DNA of 7,609 bases from RGIG5579 sp045601445 (lineage in GTDB: Bacteria; Bacillota; Clostridia; Oscillospirales; SIG627), in the NCBI GenBank assembly GCA_045601445.1, contig JAZRZQ010000130.1, positions 1-7,609 on the forward strand, given 5' to 3'. A program made the position numbers and the translations under genes. The notes beneath the pieces are model-generated. The model did not search any database. It worked only from the letters and a program-made list of their open reading frames with translations, and was not told the DNA's origin. Shown here in pieces: positions 1-6,013 of this stretch. The first letter of the stretch is position 1; the number at the start of each line of letters is the position of its first letter.

Positions 1-772
1 CAAGCTCCTCAATGGTCATCTCAAGGACCTTTTCCTTAACCACTTCGTCGCGGTCCTTCATAATTTCGGTCTTTTTCGCTTCATCAGAAAGATCAATGAA
101 GAGATTCAGATGTTCGTTGAGGATCTTGGCGGCGAGCGAAATGGATTCCTTCGCGGTAATGGTACCGTCGGTTTCCACCTCGAGCGTCAGCTTGTCAAAT
201 TCCATACGGTCGCCGACACGGGCATTATCCACCTTGAAGTTGACCTTCTTGGCGGGAGAAAAGATCGAGTCGGTGTAGATCGTGCCGATGGAAGGAGTGC
301 CTTGCGCCTTGTTGCGCTCGGCGGAAACGTAGCCTCTTCCGACCTCAAAGGTCAACTCCATATACAGCTTTGCGCCCTGTGCTACGGTGCAAATGTGCAG
401 ATCGGGATTGAGGATTTCAATGTCAGAATCTGCCTTGATATCTGCGGCCGTAACATCGCAATCGCCATGTACGTCAATCACACAAACCTTAGGCTGGTTG
501 GTGAAAAGCTTTGCGCGGATGCTCTTAATATTCAAGATGATTTCGGGTACATCTTCCTTGACGCCGGGGATCGTGGAGATCTCGTGCAGAACGCCGTCGA
601 TCTTGACACTGGTCACCGCAACGCCGGGAAGTGAACTGATCAGAACGCGGCGAAGAGAGTTACCGAGCGTAATGCCGAAGCCACGCTCCAGAGGTTCAAC
701 CTCGAATACACCGCGGGAACCGTCTTCCGACTGGTCAACAGTCGCAATACCCGGTCTTTCGATTTCTATCAT
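1..772 (-). CDS. rpoA: DNA-directed RNA polymerase subunit alpha (3' end missing)
   Basis: Alpha subunit of RNA polymerase; it dimerises to nucleate assembly of beta and beta', and its C-terminal domain contacts UP elements and activators. The protein opens MIEIERPGIATVD, and residues 29-50 hold the diagnostic ERGFGITLGNSLRR...SSLPG assembly motif of the N-terminal domain. A second typical block, LTFEVGRGYVSAERNKAQG, follows mid-domain. The 257 visible residues cover the whole N-terminal domain, the acidic/basic linker and just the first residues of the C-terminal domain (EKVLEMTIEEL). About 60 residues lie off the left edge. The ATG start is set by AAGGAGG (780-786) at good spacing. It is the last gene seen in the operon, 28 nt after rpsD, the longest gap here; rplQ normally follows outside the window. 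No frameshift was seen. Identification is essentially certain. Confidence 0.97.
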   Translation of the reverse strand, partial: MIEIERPGIATVDQSEDGSRGVFEVEPLERGFGITLGNSLRRVLISSLPGVAVTSVKIDGVLHEISTIPGVKEDVPEIILNIKSIRAKLFTNQPKVCVIDVHGDCDVTAADIKADSDIEILNPDLHICTVAQGAKLYMELTFEVGRGYVSAERNKAQGTPSIGTIYTDSIFSPAKKVNFKVDNARVGDRMEFDKLTLEVETDGTITAKESISLAAKILNEHLNLFIDLSDEAKKTEIMKDRDEVVKEKVLEMTIEEL

Positions 773-800
773 GAAATAACCTCCTTAAAAAATTTAGGGA

Positions 801-1430
801 TTATTTGGAGTAAAGTTCGACAATGAGCTGTTCGTCAATTTCAAAGTCAATGTCCTCGCGTGCAGGCATTGCAATGATCTTGCCCTTTCCATTCTCTTTA
901 TCCACTTCGATCCACTTCGGGATGATCTTTCCTTCGCACTTTTCAATGAGGGTCTTGATCTTCGGACGGTCCTTCTTGGAGTCCTTAACGGCGATTTCAT
1001 CGCCAACCTTCAAAAGCATCGAGGGAATGTTTGCATTTCTGCCGTTCACGGTGAAGTGTCCGTGGCGGACGAGCTGACGAGCCTCGCGACGGCTCTCGGC
1101 AAGTCCCATTCTGAATACGACATTGTCGAATCTGCGCTCGATCATGATCAAAAGGTTCACACCGGACATACCTTCCTGTGCGTCTGCCTTTTTGTAGTAA
1201 TTTCTGAACTGGGTCTCCAGAATGCCGTAGTAACGACGGGTCTTCTGCTTCTCACGGAGCTGAAGTCCGTATTCCTTCATCATTCTGGCACGAGCGGTAC
1301 CGTGCTGTCCGGGAACGGTGCCACGTCTGGTGATGGGGCACTTATCGGAGAAGCATCTCTCGCCCTTCAAAAACATTTTTACGCCTTCTCTGCGGCACTG
1401 TCTGCACGCAGGGCCAGTATATTTTGCCAT
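801..1430 (-). CDS. rpsD: 30S ribosomal protein S4, zinc-binding type
   Basis: S4 is a primary 16S rRNA binder that nucleates assembly of the 30S body. In E. coli it also represses alpha-operon translation and acts in antitermination. The protein is 209 aa, a normal full length. The N-terminus begins MAKYTGPACRQCRREGVK and carries the zinc knuckle C9-x2-C12-x13-C26-x4-C31, the 'C+' form as in Thermus S4. The S4 RNA-binding fold spans roughly residues 98-160, with ESRREARQLVRHGHFTVNG (112-130) as its signature. The C-terminus ends in the usual EQL(I/V)VE(L/F)YS(K/R). The ATG has AAGGAGAG upstream. It sits 21 nt after rpsK and 28 nt before rpoA, the normal alpha-operon place in Clostridia (in Bacillus rpsD is elsewhere). 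I saw no S4 operator structure. Very sure. Confidence 0.98.
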   Translation of the reverse strand: MAKYTGPACRQCRREGVKMFLKGERCFSDKCPITRRGTVPGQHGTARARMMKEYGLQLREKQKTRRYYGILETQFRNYYKKADAQEGMSGVNLLIMIERRFDNVVFRMGLAESRREARQLVRHGHFTVNGRNANIPSMLLKVGDEIAVKDSKKDRPKIKTLIEKCEGKIIPKWIEVDKENGKGKIIAMPAREDIDFEIDEQLIVELYSK

Positions 1431-1451
1431 GGTATCTCTCTCCTTTCTCGA

Positions 1452-1853
1452 TTATACACGTCTTCTCTTGGGAGGACGGCAGCCGTTGTGGGGGATGGGA
1501 GTCACGTCCTTGATCAGCGTGATCTCAAGACCTGCGGTCTGAAGTGCGCGGATCGCGGATTCTCTTCCCTGTCCGGGGCCCTTCACGAAAACCTCAACGG
1601 TCTTCAAGCCCTGATCCACAGCCAGCTTAGCAGCGGTTTCTGCTGCCATCTGGGCGGCAAAGGGAGTGGATTTCTTCGAGCCCTTGAAGCCGAGTTCGCC
1701 GGCGGAAGCCCAAGAAATCGCATTGCCATTCACATCGGTAAGAGTGATGATGGTGTTGTTGTAGGTAGAACGGATATGAGCAGCGCCCTTTTCGATATTC
1801 TTCTTTTCGCGGCGCTTCTTCGTAGTTCTTTTGGATTTCGTAACTGCAGCCAT
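1452..1853 (-). CDS. rpsK: 30S ribosomal protein S11
   Basis: S11 lies on the 30S platform, contacting 16S rRNA near the E site and the mRNA exit. The protein is 133 aa, normal length. A basic N-terminal tail (about residues 5-20, rich in Lys/Arg) precedes the fold signatures NNTIITLTD (32-40) and KGPGQGRESA (91-100). The C-terminus reads PHNGCRPPKRRRV, the near-invariant S11 tail. Its Asn-Gly (N123-G124) matches the site known to become isoaspartate in E. coli S11. Whether that happens here cannot be seen. The ATG is preceded by AAGGAG, which begins within the stop codon of rpsM, so ribosomes finishing S13 end on the S11 initiation site. The gap to rpsM is 15 nt and to rpsD 21 nt. Confidence 0.98.
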   Translation of the reverse strand: MAAVTKSKRTTKKRREKKNIEKGAAHIRSTYNNTIITLTDVNGNAISWASAGELGFKGSKKSTPFAAQMAAETAAKLAVDQGLKTVEVFVKGPGQGRESAIRALQTAGLEITLIKDVTPIPHNGCRPPKRRRV

Positions 1854-1868
1854 GTTTCGACTTCTCCT

Positions 1869-2237
1869 TTACTTCTTCTTGTTCGCAATGGTCTTCGCAG
1901 GACCTTTTCTGGTTCTGGCGTTGGTCTTGGTTCTCTGACCTCTGACCGGGAGTCCTTTGCGATGGCGAATACCGCGATAGCATCCGATGTCCTTCATTCT
2001 CTTGATGTCATACGCAATGTTTCTGCGAAGGTCACCTTCTACCGTGTATTCGTTTTCCAGAATCTCACGAAGCTTCGCGAGATCGTCGTCAGTCAGATCC
2101 TTTACTCTGGTGTCGGGATTGATGCCGGTCTTTTCGAGGATCTTCTTGGAAGATGTAAGACCGATGCCGAAGATATAGGTCAGACCGATTTCGACTCTTT
2201 TCTCTCTGGGAAGGTCTACACCTGCTAAACGTGCCAT
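1869..2237 (-). CDS. rpsM: 30S ribosomal protein S13
   Basis: S13 sits in the 30S head and forms intersubunit bridges and a P-site tRNA contact through its C-terminal tail. The protein is 122 aa, within the family's usual range. It starts MARLAGVDLPREKRVEIGLTY, followed by the helix-two-turn-helix region (about 14-60, GIGLTSS...ILEKTGI). The highly conserved RHRKGLPVRGQRTKTNARTRKG block (91-112) and a Lys-rich end (ANKKK) complete it. GAGGAGG lies 9-10 nt before the ATG. It is the first gene of the alpha-type section, 20 nt after rpmJ. That gap is too small to hold the S4-binding pseudoknot leader known ahead of E. coli rpsM, so that control is probably absent at this position. Confidence 0.98.
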   Translation of the reverse strand: MARLAGVDLPREKRVEIGLTYIFGIGLTSSKKILEKTGINPDTRVKDLTDDDLAKLREILENEYTVEGDLRRNIAYDIKRMKDIGCYRGIRHRKGLPVRGQRTKTNARTRKGPAKTIANKKK

Positions 2238-2257
2238 ACTGTTTTTCCTCCTCTTGA

Positions 2258-2371
2258 TTAACCTTGCTTTTGTTTATGCTTGGGGTTTTCGCAGATCACC
2301 ATAACTTTGCCTTTTCTCTTGATGACCTTGCACTTTTCGCATATTTTCTTGACGGAAGGCTTAACTTTCAT
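2258..2371 (-). CDS. rpmJ: 50S ribosomal protein L36, zinc-binding type
   Basis: L36 is the smallest 50S protein and binds 23S rRNA late in large-subunit assembly. It has 37 residues, the standard length, beginning MKVKPSVKKICEKCKVI. The zinc ligands of the 'C+' paralogue are all present: C11, C14, C27 and H32 (motif CEKC ... CENPKHKQKQG). Bacteria with only this form need zinc for it, and many carry a second zinc-free copy elsewhere for zinc shortage; none is in this window. The ATG is preceded by GGAGG (about 2378-2383) at good spacing. Gaps are 27 nt to infA and 20 nt to rpsM. The place between infA and rpsM is the standard Firmicute one. Confidence 0.97.
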   Translation of the reverse strand: MKVKPSVKKICEKCKVIKRKGKVMVICENPKHKQKQG

Positions 2372-2398
2372 TTGATTTCCTCCATACTTGGTTTTAAA

Positions 2399-2614
2399 TT
2401 ACAGACGTCTGATGATTCTTCCCCTGGTGGGATCGTAAATGCTGACTTCGACCAGCACCTTATCCCCGGGGATGATTCTGATATAGTGTTGCTGCATCTT
2501 ACCCGAAATGTAAGCCAGAATCACCATATCGTTGGGAAGCTTTACTTTGCTGGTGGCGTTCGGAAGCGTCTCAATGACGGTTCCCTGAAACTCCATCACA
2601 TCGTCTTTTGCCAA
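2399..2614 (-). CDS. infA: translation initiation factor IF-1
   Basis: IF1 binds the 30S A site and works with IF2 and IF3 in choosing the initiator tRNA. The protein is a single S1-like OB fold of 71 aa, exactly the family length, when read from a TTG codon. It opens (M)AKDDVMEFQGTVIETLPNA and contains ISGK (36-39), HYIRI (43-47), PGDKV (49-53) and YDPTRGRI (60-67). I chose TTG because AAGGAG lies 8 nt upstream of it and the product then begins with the family's MAK(D/E)D. A longer reading from GTG at 2623 would add three residues, but that codon shares its first base with the Shine-Dalgarno. Several usually conserved positions differ: TSK replaces MFR at 21-23, PNDM replaces ENGH at 27-30, and Tyr replaces the usual His at 35. 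Function is still very likely canonical. Confidence 0.95.
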   Translation of the reverse strand: MAKDDVMEFQGTVIETLPNATSKVKLPNDMVILAYISGKMQQHYIRIIPGDKVLVEVSIYDPTRGRIIRRL

Positions 2615-2622
2615 ATCAATCA

Positions 2623-2628
2623 CTCCTT
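2623..2628 (-). promoter_or_regulatory. infA ribosome-binding site (decides TTG start)
   Basis: AAGGAG on the minus strand, in the 27-nt gap after map. The spacer to the TTG at 2612-2614 is 8 nt, optimal. The in-frame GTG at 2621-2623 uses the last G of this motif and so cannot be started from it. Confidence 0.8.
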
Positions 2629-2641
2629 ACTTGGCAATTCA

Positions 2642-3388
2642 TTACAGTTCGGTTAAAATTTTTGCGCCGTCTGCCGTAACGGCAACGGTATTTTCATAAT
2701 GGGCGGAAAGTGAGCCGTCCAAGGTTTTGACGGTCCATCCATCGGAAAGCTGACGGATCTCTTTTTTTCCGAGATTGATCATCGGCTCAATGGCCAAGGT
2801 CATTCCCGCATAGAGACGCGGTCCTCTTCCCGCTGTCCCGAAATTTGGTACATCGGGTGCTTCGTGCAGATCCTGTCCGACGCCGTGACCGACGAATTCG
2901 CGAACAACGGAAAAGCCTGCGGCCTCCGCCGTTCTTTGAACAGCCGCTGAAATGTCGCCCACGCGGCATTGGGGTACGATCGCTTCCAGTCCAGCATAAA
3001 AACTTTGGCGCGTGACCTCAATGAGCCGTTCTGCTTCGGGTGTGATCTTCCCGCAAGGAAAGGTTCTCGCGCAATCACCGTGAAAGCCGTTGTAGTAAGC
3101 TCCCACGTCGATGGATACGATGTCGCCCTCCTTGAGCATCCTTTTGCCCGGGATTCCGTGGATCACCTCATCATTGACGCTGATACAGGAACTCTTGGGA
3201 AAGCCGCCGTAACCGAGAAAAGAGGGCGTAGCGCCGTGCTTTTCGATGAAACGGCGGATCCGTGCATCGATCTCCTGCAGCTCTACACCGGGGGCGATCA
3301 AGGACGCTCCCTCGTAAAGCGCTGCGACGGTGATCTTGCAGCTTTCCTGCATGGCTGCAAGCTGCACGGCATTCTTCAGGCGGATCAT
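2642..3388 (-). CDS. map: type I methionine aminopeptidase
   Basis: Removes the initiator methionine from nascent proteins with a small second residue; cytosolic, acting at the ribosome exit. The 248-aa pita-bread fold has all five metal ligands in register: D94 (VSIDVG), D105 (FHGDCARTF), H168 (GHGVG), E201 (AIEP) and E232 (AHYENTVAV). The substrate-side histidines H77 (EVIHGIP) and H175 (LHEAP) are also present. There is no N-terminal zinc-finger or SEC-C extension, so it is the short bacterial class (MetAP1a-like). Its ATG overlaps the adk stop (ATGA, 4-nt overlap), and its Shine-Dalgarno is inside adk, so translation is probably coupled. It is followed after 27 nt by infA, with no small KOW-domain gene between as in some Firmicutes. 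Confidence 0.97.
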   Translation of the reverse strand: MIRLKNAVQLAAMQESCKITVAALYEGASLIAPGVELQEIDARIRRFIEKHGATPSFLGYGGFPKSSCISVNDEVIHGIPGKRMLKEGDIVSIDVGAYYNGFHGDCARTFPCGKITPEAERLIEVTRQSFYAGLEAIVPQCRVGDISAAVQRTAEAAGFSVVREFVGHGVGQDLHEAPDVPNFGTAGRGPRLYAGMTLAIEPMINLGKKEIRQLSDGWTVKTLDGSLSAHYENTVAVTADGAKILTEL

Positions 3389-4011
3389 TTGCCGAGGACC
3401 TCTAAGATTTGCGCGGTGATCGCCTCCGGAGAGAGCGTACCGTCGACCTCGACGATCAGATCCTTATAATATTCTTCCAGAGGCTCGGTTTGAGCGTGGT
3501 AGACCTGTAAGCGCTGAAGAACGGTTTCGGGTTTATCGTCCTCTCGGATGGTCAGCGGCACCTTACAGGTGTCACAGACGCCTTCCACGAGAGGCTTGTT
3601 GTAACGGACGTGATAGGTCTTCTGGCAGGTGGGACAGAATCTTCTGCCGCTCATACGCTGAACGATATCGTCATCCGAAACGTGAATATTCACGACGCGG
3701 TCAATGGTAAGACCTGCTTCGTCGAGAAATTTTGCCTGTTCGATTGTGCGAGGAAAACCATCAAGAATGTAACCGTTTACACAGTCGGGCTTTGCCAGAC
3801 GCTCCTTGACAAGAGCGTTGACCAAATGGTCGGGAACGAGCTTTCCCTGAGCGGTATAGCTCTGAAATTCAAGGCCGAGCGGCGTGCCCGTTTTGATGGC
3901 CTCTCTGATAATGTCGCCGGTTGAGATCGCCGGAATCGCAAGGGCGGCGCTGACAAGCGCTGCCTGCGTTCCTTTTCCGGCACCGGGAGCTCCGAGAAAA
4001 ATAAGTTTCAT
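3385..4011 (-). CDS. adk: adenylate kinase, zinc-LID type
   Basis: Catalyses ATP + AMP = 2 ADP and keeps the cell's adenylate pool balanced. The product of 208 aa starts MKLIFLGAPGAGKGTQA with the P-loop at 7-15. Next come the AMP-binding region (STGD 30-33, then PLG 44-46) and DGFPR (84-88). The long LID (about 122-160) has four cysteines, C126-x2-C129 and C146-x2-C149, the structural zinc site of Gram-positive Adk. LID/core arginines R119, R123, R156 and R167 are present. Two ATGs stand in tandem (4014 and 4011). I take the second by family N-termini, but 4014 is nearly as likely. A longer reading from 4104 would invade secY and add non-homologous residues. No clear Shine-Dalgarno precedes it; the gap to the secY stop is only about 10-13 nt, so coupling is likely. 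Confidence 0.96.
   Translation of the reverse strand: MKLIFLGAPGAGKGTQAALVSAALAIPAISTGDIIREAIKTGTPLGLEFQSYTAQGKLVPDHLVNALVKERLAKPDCVNGYILDGFPRTIEQAKFLDEAGLTIDRVVNIHVSDDDIVQRMSGRRFCPTCQKTYHVRYNKPLVEGVCDTCKVPLTIREDDKPETVLQRLQVYHAQTEPLEEYYKDLIVEVDGTLSPEAITAQILEVLGK
3398..3403 (-). promoter_or_regulatory. map ribosome-binding site inside adk
   Basis: AGAGGT on the minus strand, formed by the adk codons for Leu-Glu-Val just before its end (TTA GAG GTC). Nine nt separate it from the map ATG, which overlaps the adk TGA as ATGA. The match to the anti-Shine-Dalgarno is moderate, so reinitiation by ribosomes leaving adk may add to it. Confidence 0.65.
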
Positions 4012-4024
4012 CATAGTTTGTGAA

Positions 4025-5356
4025 TTATCCAAGGAATCCCTTATAGTGACGCATGGTGATTTGCGATTCGAGGTCGCGAACGGTTTCCAGCACGACGCCG
4101 ACAACGATCAGCATCGAGGTTCCGCCGAAGGAGACACTACCGAGATCGACACCGCCGAAAAGACCGGAGATGATGTTGACGATCATCGGAAGGACTGCGA
4201 TGGCAGCCAGGAAGAAGGCACCGATGAGGGTGATCTTCTTGAGCGAAGCGGAAATGAAATCGCTCGTGGGCTTGCCGGGACGGACACCGGGGATCGAACC
4301 GCCGTTTTTCTTCAGGTTGTTGGCAACCTCTACGGGGTTGAAGGAAATGGTCAGATAGAAGTACGAGAACGCAATAATCAGAAGCAATTCGATCAACACG
4401 TAGATGATGTTGGTGGTGCTGAACAGATTCAGAAAACCTGCCCAAAAGCTGCCCTCTGCAGGATCGGGGAAGAACATGGCGATGGTAGCGGGGAGCATCA
4501 GAATGCTGGAAGCAAAGATGATCGGCATAACACCGGACATATTCAATTTGATCGGCAGATGGGTGCTTTGACCGCCGTACATTTTACGGCCGACCACGCG
4601 CTTGGCATACTGCACCTGGATCTTACGCTCGGATTCGGTCATAAAGACGACGAATGCGACGATGAGGATCGCGATGACGATGAAAAGTGCGTAGACGAGA
4701 ACCGCAGACGTGATGGCCTTAAAGCTAAAGCCGTTGGTCACTTCGAGCTTGTCAACAAAGCCTTTTACCATGGTGGGCAATGATGCAATGATGTTGGCAA
4801 AAAGGATCATGGAGATACCGTTTCCAATGCCGTGATCATTGATTTTTTCAGCCAGCCACATAATAAGAGCTGCGCCTGCACAGTGACAGGAGATGATCAC
4901 GATGGCGGCGAACAGACCGGGCTCGATGACGGCGTCCACGGCAGAGCTGGACAGAGTCACATAGTAACCGTAGGAAGTCATCAGCGCGATCAGAACCGTT
5001 GTCACACGCGTGATCTGAGTCAATTTTTTCTTTCCCTCTTCGCCCTGCTTGGAAAGTCTTTCCAGGTAAGGGATGGCAATCGTCAAAAGCTGGATGACGA
5101 TCGAAGAGGTGATGTAAGGCGAAACAGAAAGTGCAAACAAAGTTGCTTGGGCGAACGCACTACCGGAGAGGATGTTGAAATACTGCAGCATCGTACCGGA
5201 AGACTCAGTTGCGAACCAATCGCCGATTGCTTCCGGATTAATAAAGGGAACGGGAAGCACGCAACCGATTCGGTAGAGAACGATAATCGCAAGCGTAAAC
5301 AGCAGTTTTTTGCGGAGATCGGGAAGTTTCCAAGCGTTAGCGAATACTTTCAGCAC
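4025..5356 (-). CDS. secY: protein translocase subunit SecY
   Basis: Central pore subunit of the SecYEG channel that exports unfolded proteins with SecA and inserts membrane proteins. The 443 aa length is normal. The hydrophobic pattern fits the family's ten helices. Landmarks: FTLAIIVLYRIGCVLPVPFI (TM1 and plug region, 20-39), SPYITSSIVIQLL (TM2 signature, 79-91), GIGNGISMILF (176-186), the cytoplasmic loop with ESERKIQVQYAKR (241-253), and the NNLKKNGGSIPGVRPGKPT loop (346-364), whose R359 matches the SecA-contact arginine. The start is GTG, one nt after the rplO stop, with a very strong Shine-Dalgarno in rplO. Oddities: C157-H158-C159 in helix 4, and Ser77 where a Gly is common in helix 2. 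Both are probably lineage variation. Confidence 0.97.
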   Translation of the reverse strand: MLKVFANAWKLPDLRKKLLFTLAIIVLYRIGCVLPVPFINPEAIGDWFATESSGTMLQYFNILSGSAFAQATLFALSVSPYITSSIVIQLLTIAIPYLERLSKQGEEGKKKLTQITRVTTVLIALMTSYGYYVTLSSSAVDAVIEPGLFAAIVIISCHCAGAALIMWLAEKINDHGIGNGISMILFANIIASLPTMVKGFVDKLEVTNGFSFKAITSAVLVYALFIVIAILIVAFVVFMTESERKIQVQYAKRVVGRKMYGGQSTHLPIKLNMSGVMPIIFASSILMLPATIAMFFPDPAEGSFWAGFLNLFSTTNIIYVLIELLLIIAFSYFYLTISFNPVEVANNLKKNGGSIPGVRPGKPTSDFISASLKKITLIGAFFLAAIAVLPMIVNIISGLFGGVDLGSVSFGGTSMLIVVGVVLETVRDLESQITMRHYKGFLG

Positions 5357-5357
5357 T

Positions 5358-5801
5358 TCAGATCACCTCAACCGTTCCGCCGGCTGCCTCGATCTTAGCC
5401 TTCGCTGCATCGGAAACCTTGTGCGCCTTTACGGTGAGCTTTTTGGTCAGATTGCCGTTTCCGAGAACCTTAAGGCCGTCGAGCGGCTTAGAAATGATGT
5501 TGGCTTCCACGAGAGAGACCAGATCCACGTTTGCGCCATCCTCAAAGAATTTCTCCAGAACGGAGAGATTCACGATCGCGTACTGAGTAGCAAATCTGTC
5601 GTTGTTGAAACCTCTCTTGGGAAGTCTTCTGTATGCGGGCATCTGTCCGCCTTCGAAACCGATACGAACGCCGCCGCCGGAACGAGCCTGCTGGCCTTTA
5701 TGTCCGCGACCGCCCGTCTTACCGTTTCCGGAGCCGGGGCCTCTACCCTTGCGCCATGCCTTCTTGGTGGGCGTGGCGGGGGCCAATTCATGAAGCTTCA
5801 T
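5358..5801 (-). CDS. rplO: 50S ribosomal protein L15
   Basis: L15 is a late-assembly 50S protein whose long basic N-terminal arm threads into 23S rRNA. The product is 147 aa, typical. It starts MKLHELAPATPTKKAWRKGR, and the Gly/Arg-rich arm with GRGPGSGNGKTGGRGHKGQ (19-37) is diagnostic. GFEGGQMP (48-55) and RLPKRGF (59-65) follow. The globular C-terminal half ends in GGTVEVI, the family's usual ending. AGGAGG lies just before the ATG. It follows rpmD by 20 nt, and its stop is one nt from the secY start, so L15 and SecY are almost certainly made in coupled fashion. The final codons also act as the secY ribosome-binding site. Confidence 0.98.
   Translation of the reverse strand: MKLHELAPATPTKKAWRKGRGPGSGNGKTGGRGHKGQQARSGGGVRIGFEGGQMPAYRRLPKRGFNNDRFATQYAIVNLSVLEKFFEDGANVDLVSLVEANIISKPLDGLKVLGNGNLTKKLTVKAHKVSDAAKAKIEAAGGTVEVI
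5361..5369 (-). promoter_or_regulatory. secY ribosome-binding site inside rplO
   Basis: GAGGTGATC on the minus strand is nine bases that match the complement of the usual bacterial 16S rRNA 3' end. It is formed by the last sense codons of rplO (Glu-Val-Ile). The GG core lies about 9 nt from the GTG at 5354-5356, which supports that non-ATG start. Confidence 0.8.
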
Positions 5802-5821
5802 TAGTTGTTCCTCCTATTTTC

Positions 5822-5998
5822 TCAGGCGTTCTCGACGCGAACCATGTGTTTGATCACTTCGATCTTGCCCTTGGTAGCTGCGTTGTCTTCCTGAACGGTG
5901 GTATCACCGATCTTCTTCAGTCCGAGGGAAGCAGCAGTCTTTTTCTGTTTTTCGAGGCGGCCGATGAGGCTTTTCTCGAGAGTGATTTTAAGAGCCAT
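5822..5998 (-). CDS. rpmD: 50S ribosomal protein L30
   Basis: L30 is a small 50S protein bound to 23S rRNA. The product is 58 aa, the usual size, opening MALKITLEKSLIGRLEKQK and continuing TAASLGLKKIGDTTVQEDN. Matching family features are an initial beta strand, the (S/R)xIGR turn, the T-x-x-x-LGLxKIGxT helix-strand segment (here TAASLGLKKIGDT, 21-33) and a final KHMVRVENA strand. AGGAGGAG precedes the ATG at good distance. It lies between rpsE (15 nt) and rplO (20 nt), its standard place in the spc cluster. L30 is dispensable or absent in some bacteria; here it is intact. Confidence 0.96.
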   Translation of the reverse strand: MALKITLEKSLIGRLEKQKKTAASLGLKKIGDTTVQEDNAATKGKIEVIKHMVRVENA

Positions 5999-6013
5999 TG
6001 TTTCTCCTCCTGA

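Noticed and set aside
1451..1456. A perfect TATAAT on the minus strand just before rpsD, as a possible internal promoter.
   Set aside because: It is made by the end of rpsK (GTA TAA T...). No TTGACA-like -35 lies 16-18 nt upstream and there is no extended -10 TG.
1431..1868. Possible S13-S11-S4 readthrough fusion, since the three genes share one frame with single stops between.
   Set aside because: Each has a TAA stop, its own strong Shine-Dalgarno and ATG, and no recoding signal. The shared frame is a coincidence of gap lengths.
1056..2228. A 390-codon open frame on the plus strand opposite rpsD, rpsK and rpsM.
   Set aside because: It is exactly codon-aligned with three real minus-strand genes that happen to share one reading frame (gaps of 15 and 21 nt). 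In that register a stop needs TTA, CTA or TCA in the sense gene, codons rare in such highly expressed genes. No family resemblance and no independent ribosome-binding site.
4015..4104. A longer adk reading starting at 4104, adding about 30 residues.
   Set aside because: The extra residues overlap the secY C-terminus, match nothing in adenylate kinases, and precede the family N-terminus MKLIFLGAPG.
3884..4783. A 299-codon plus-strand open frame opposite adk and secY, rich in Asp, Gly, His and Glu.
   Set aside because: The odd composition is what hydrophobic SecY codons give when read on the complementary strand. SecY and Adk on the minus strand are unmistakable.
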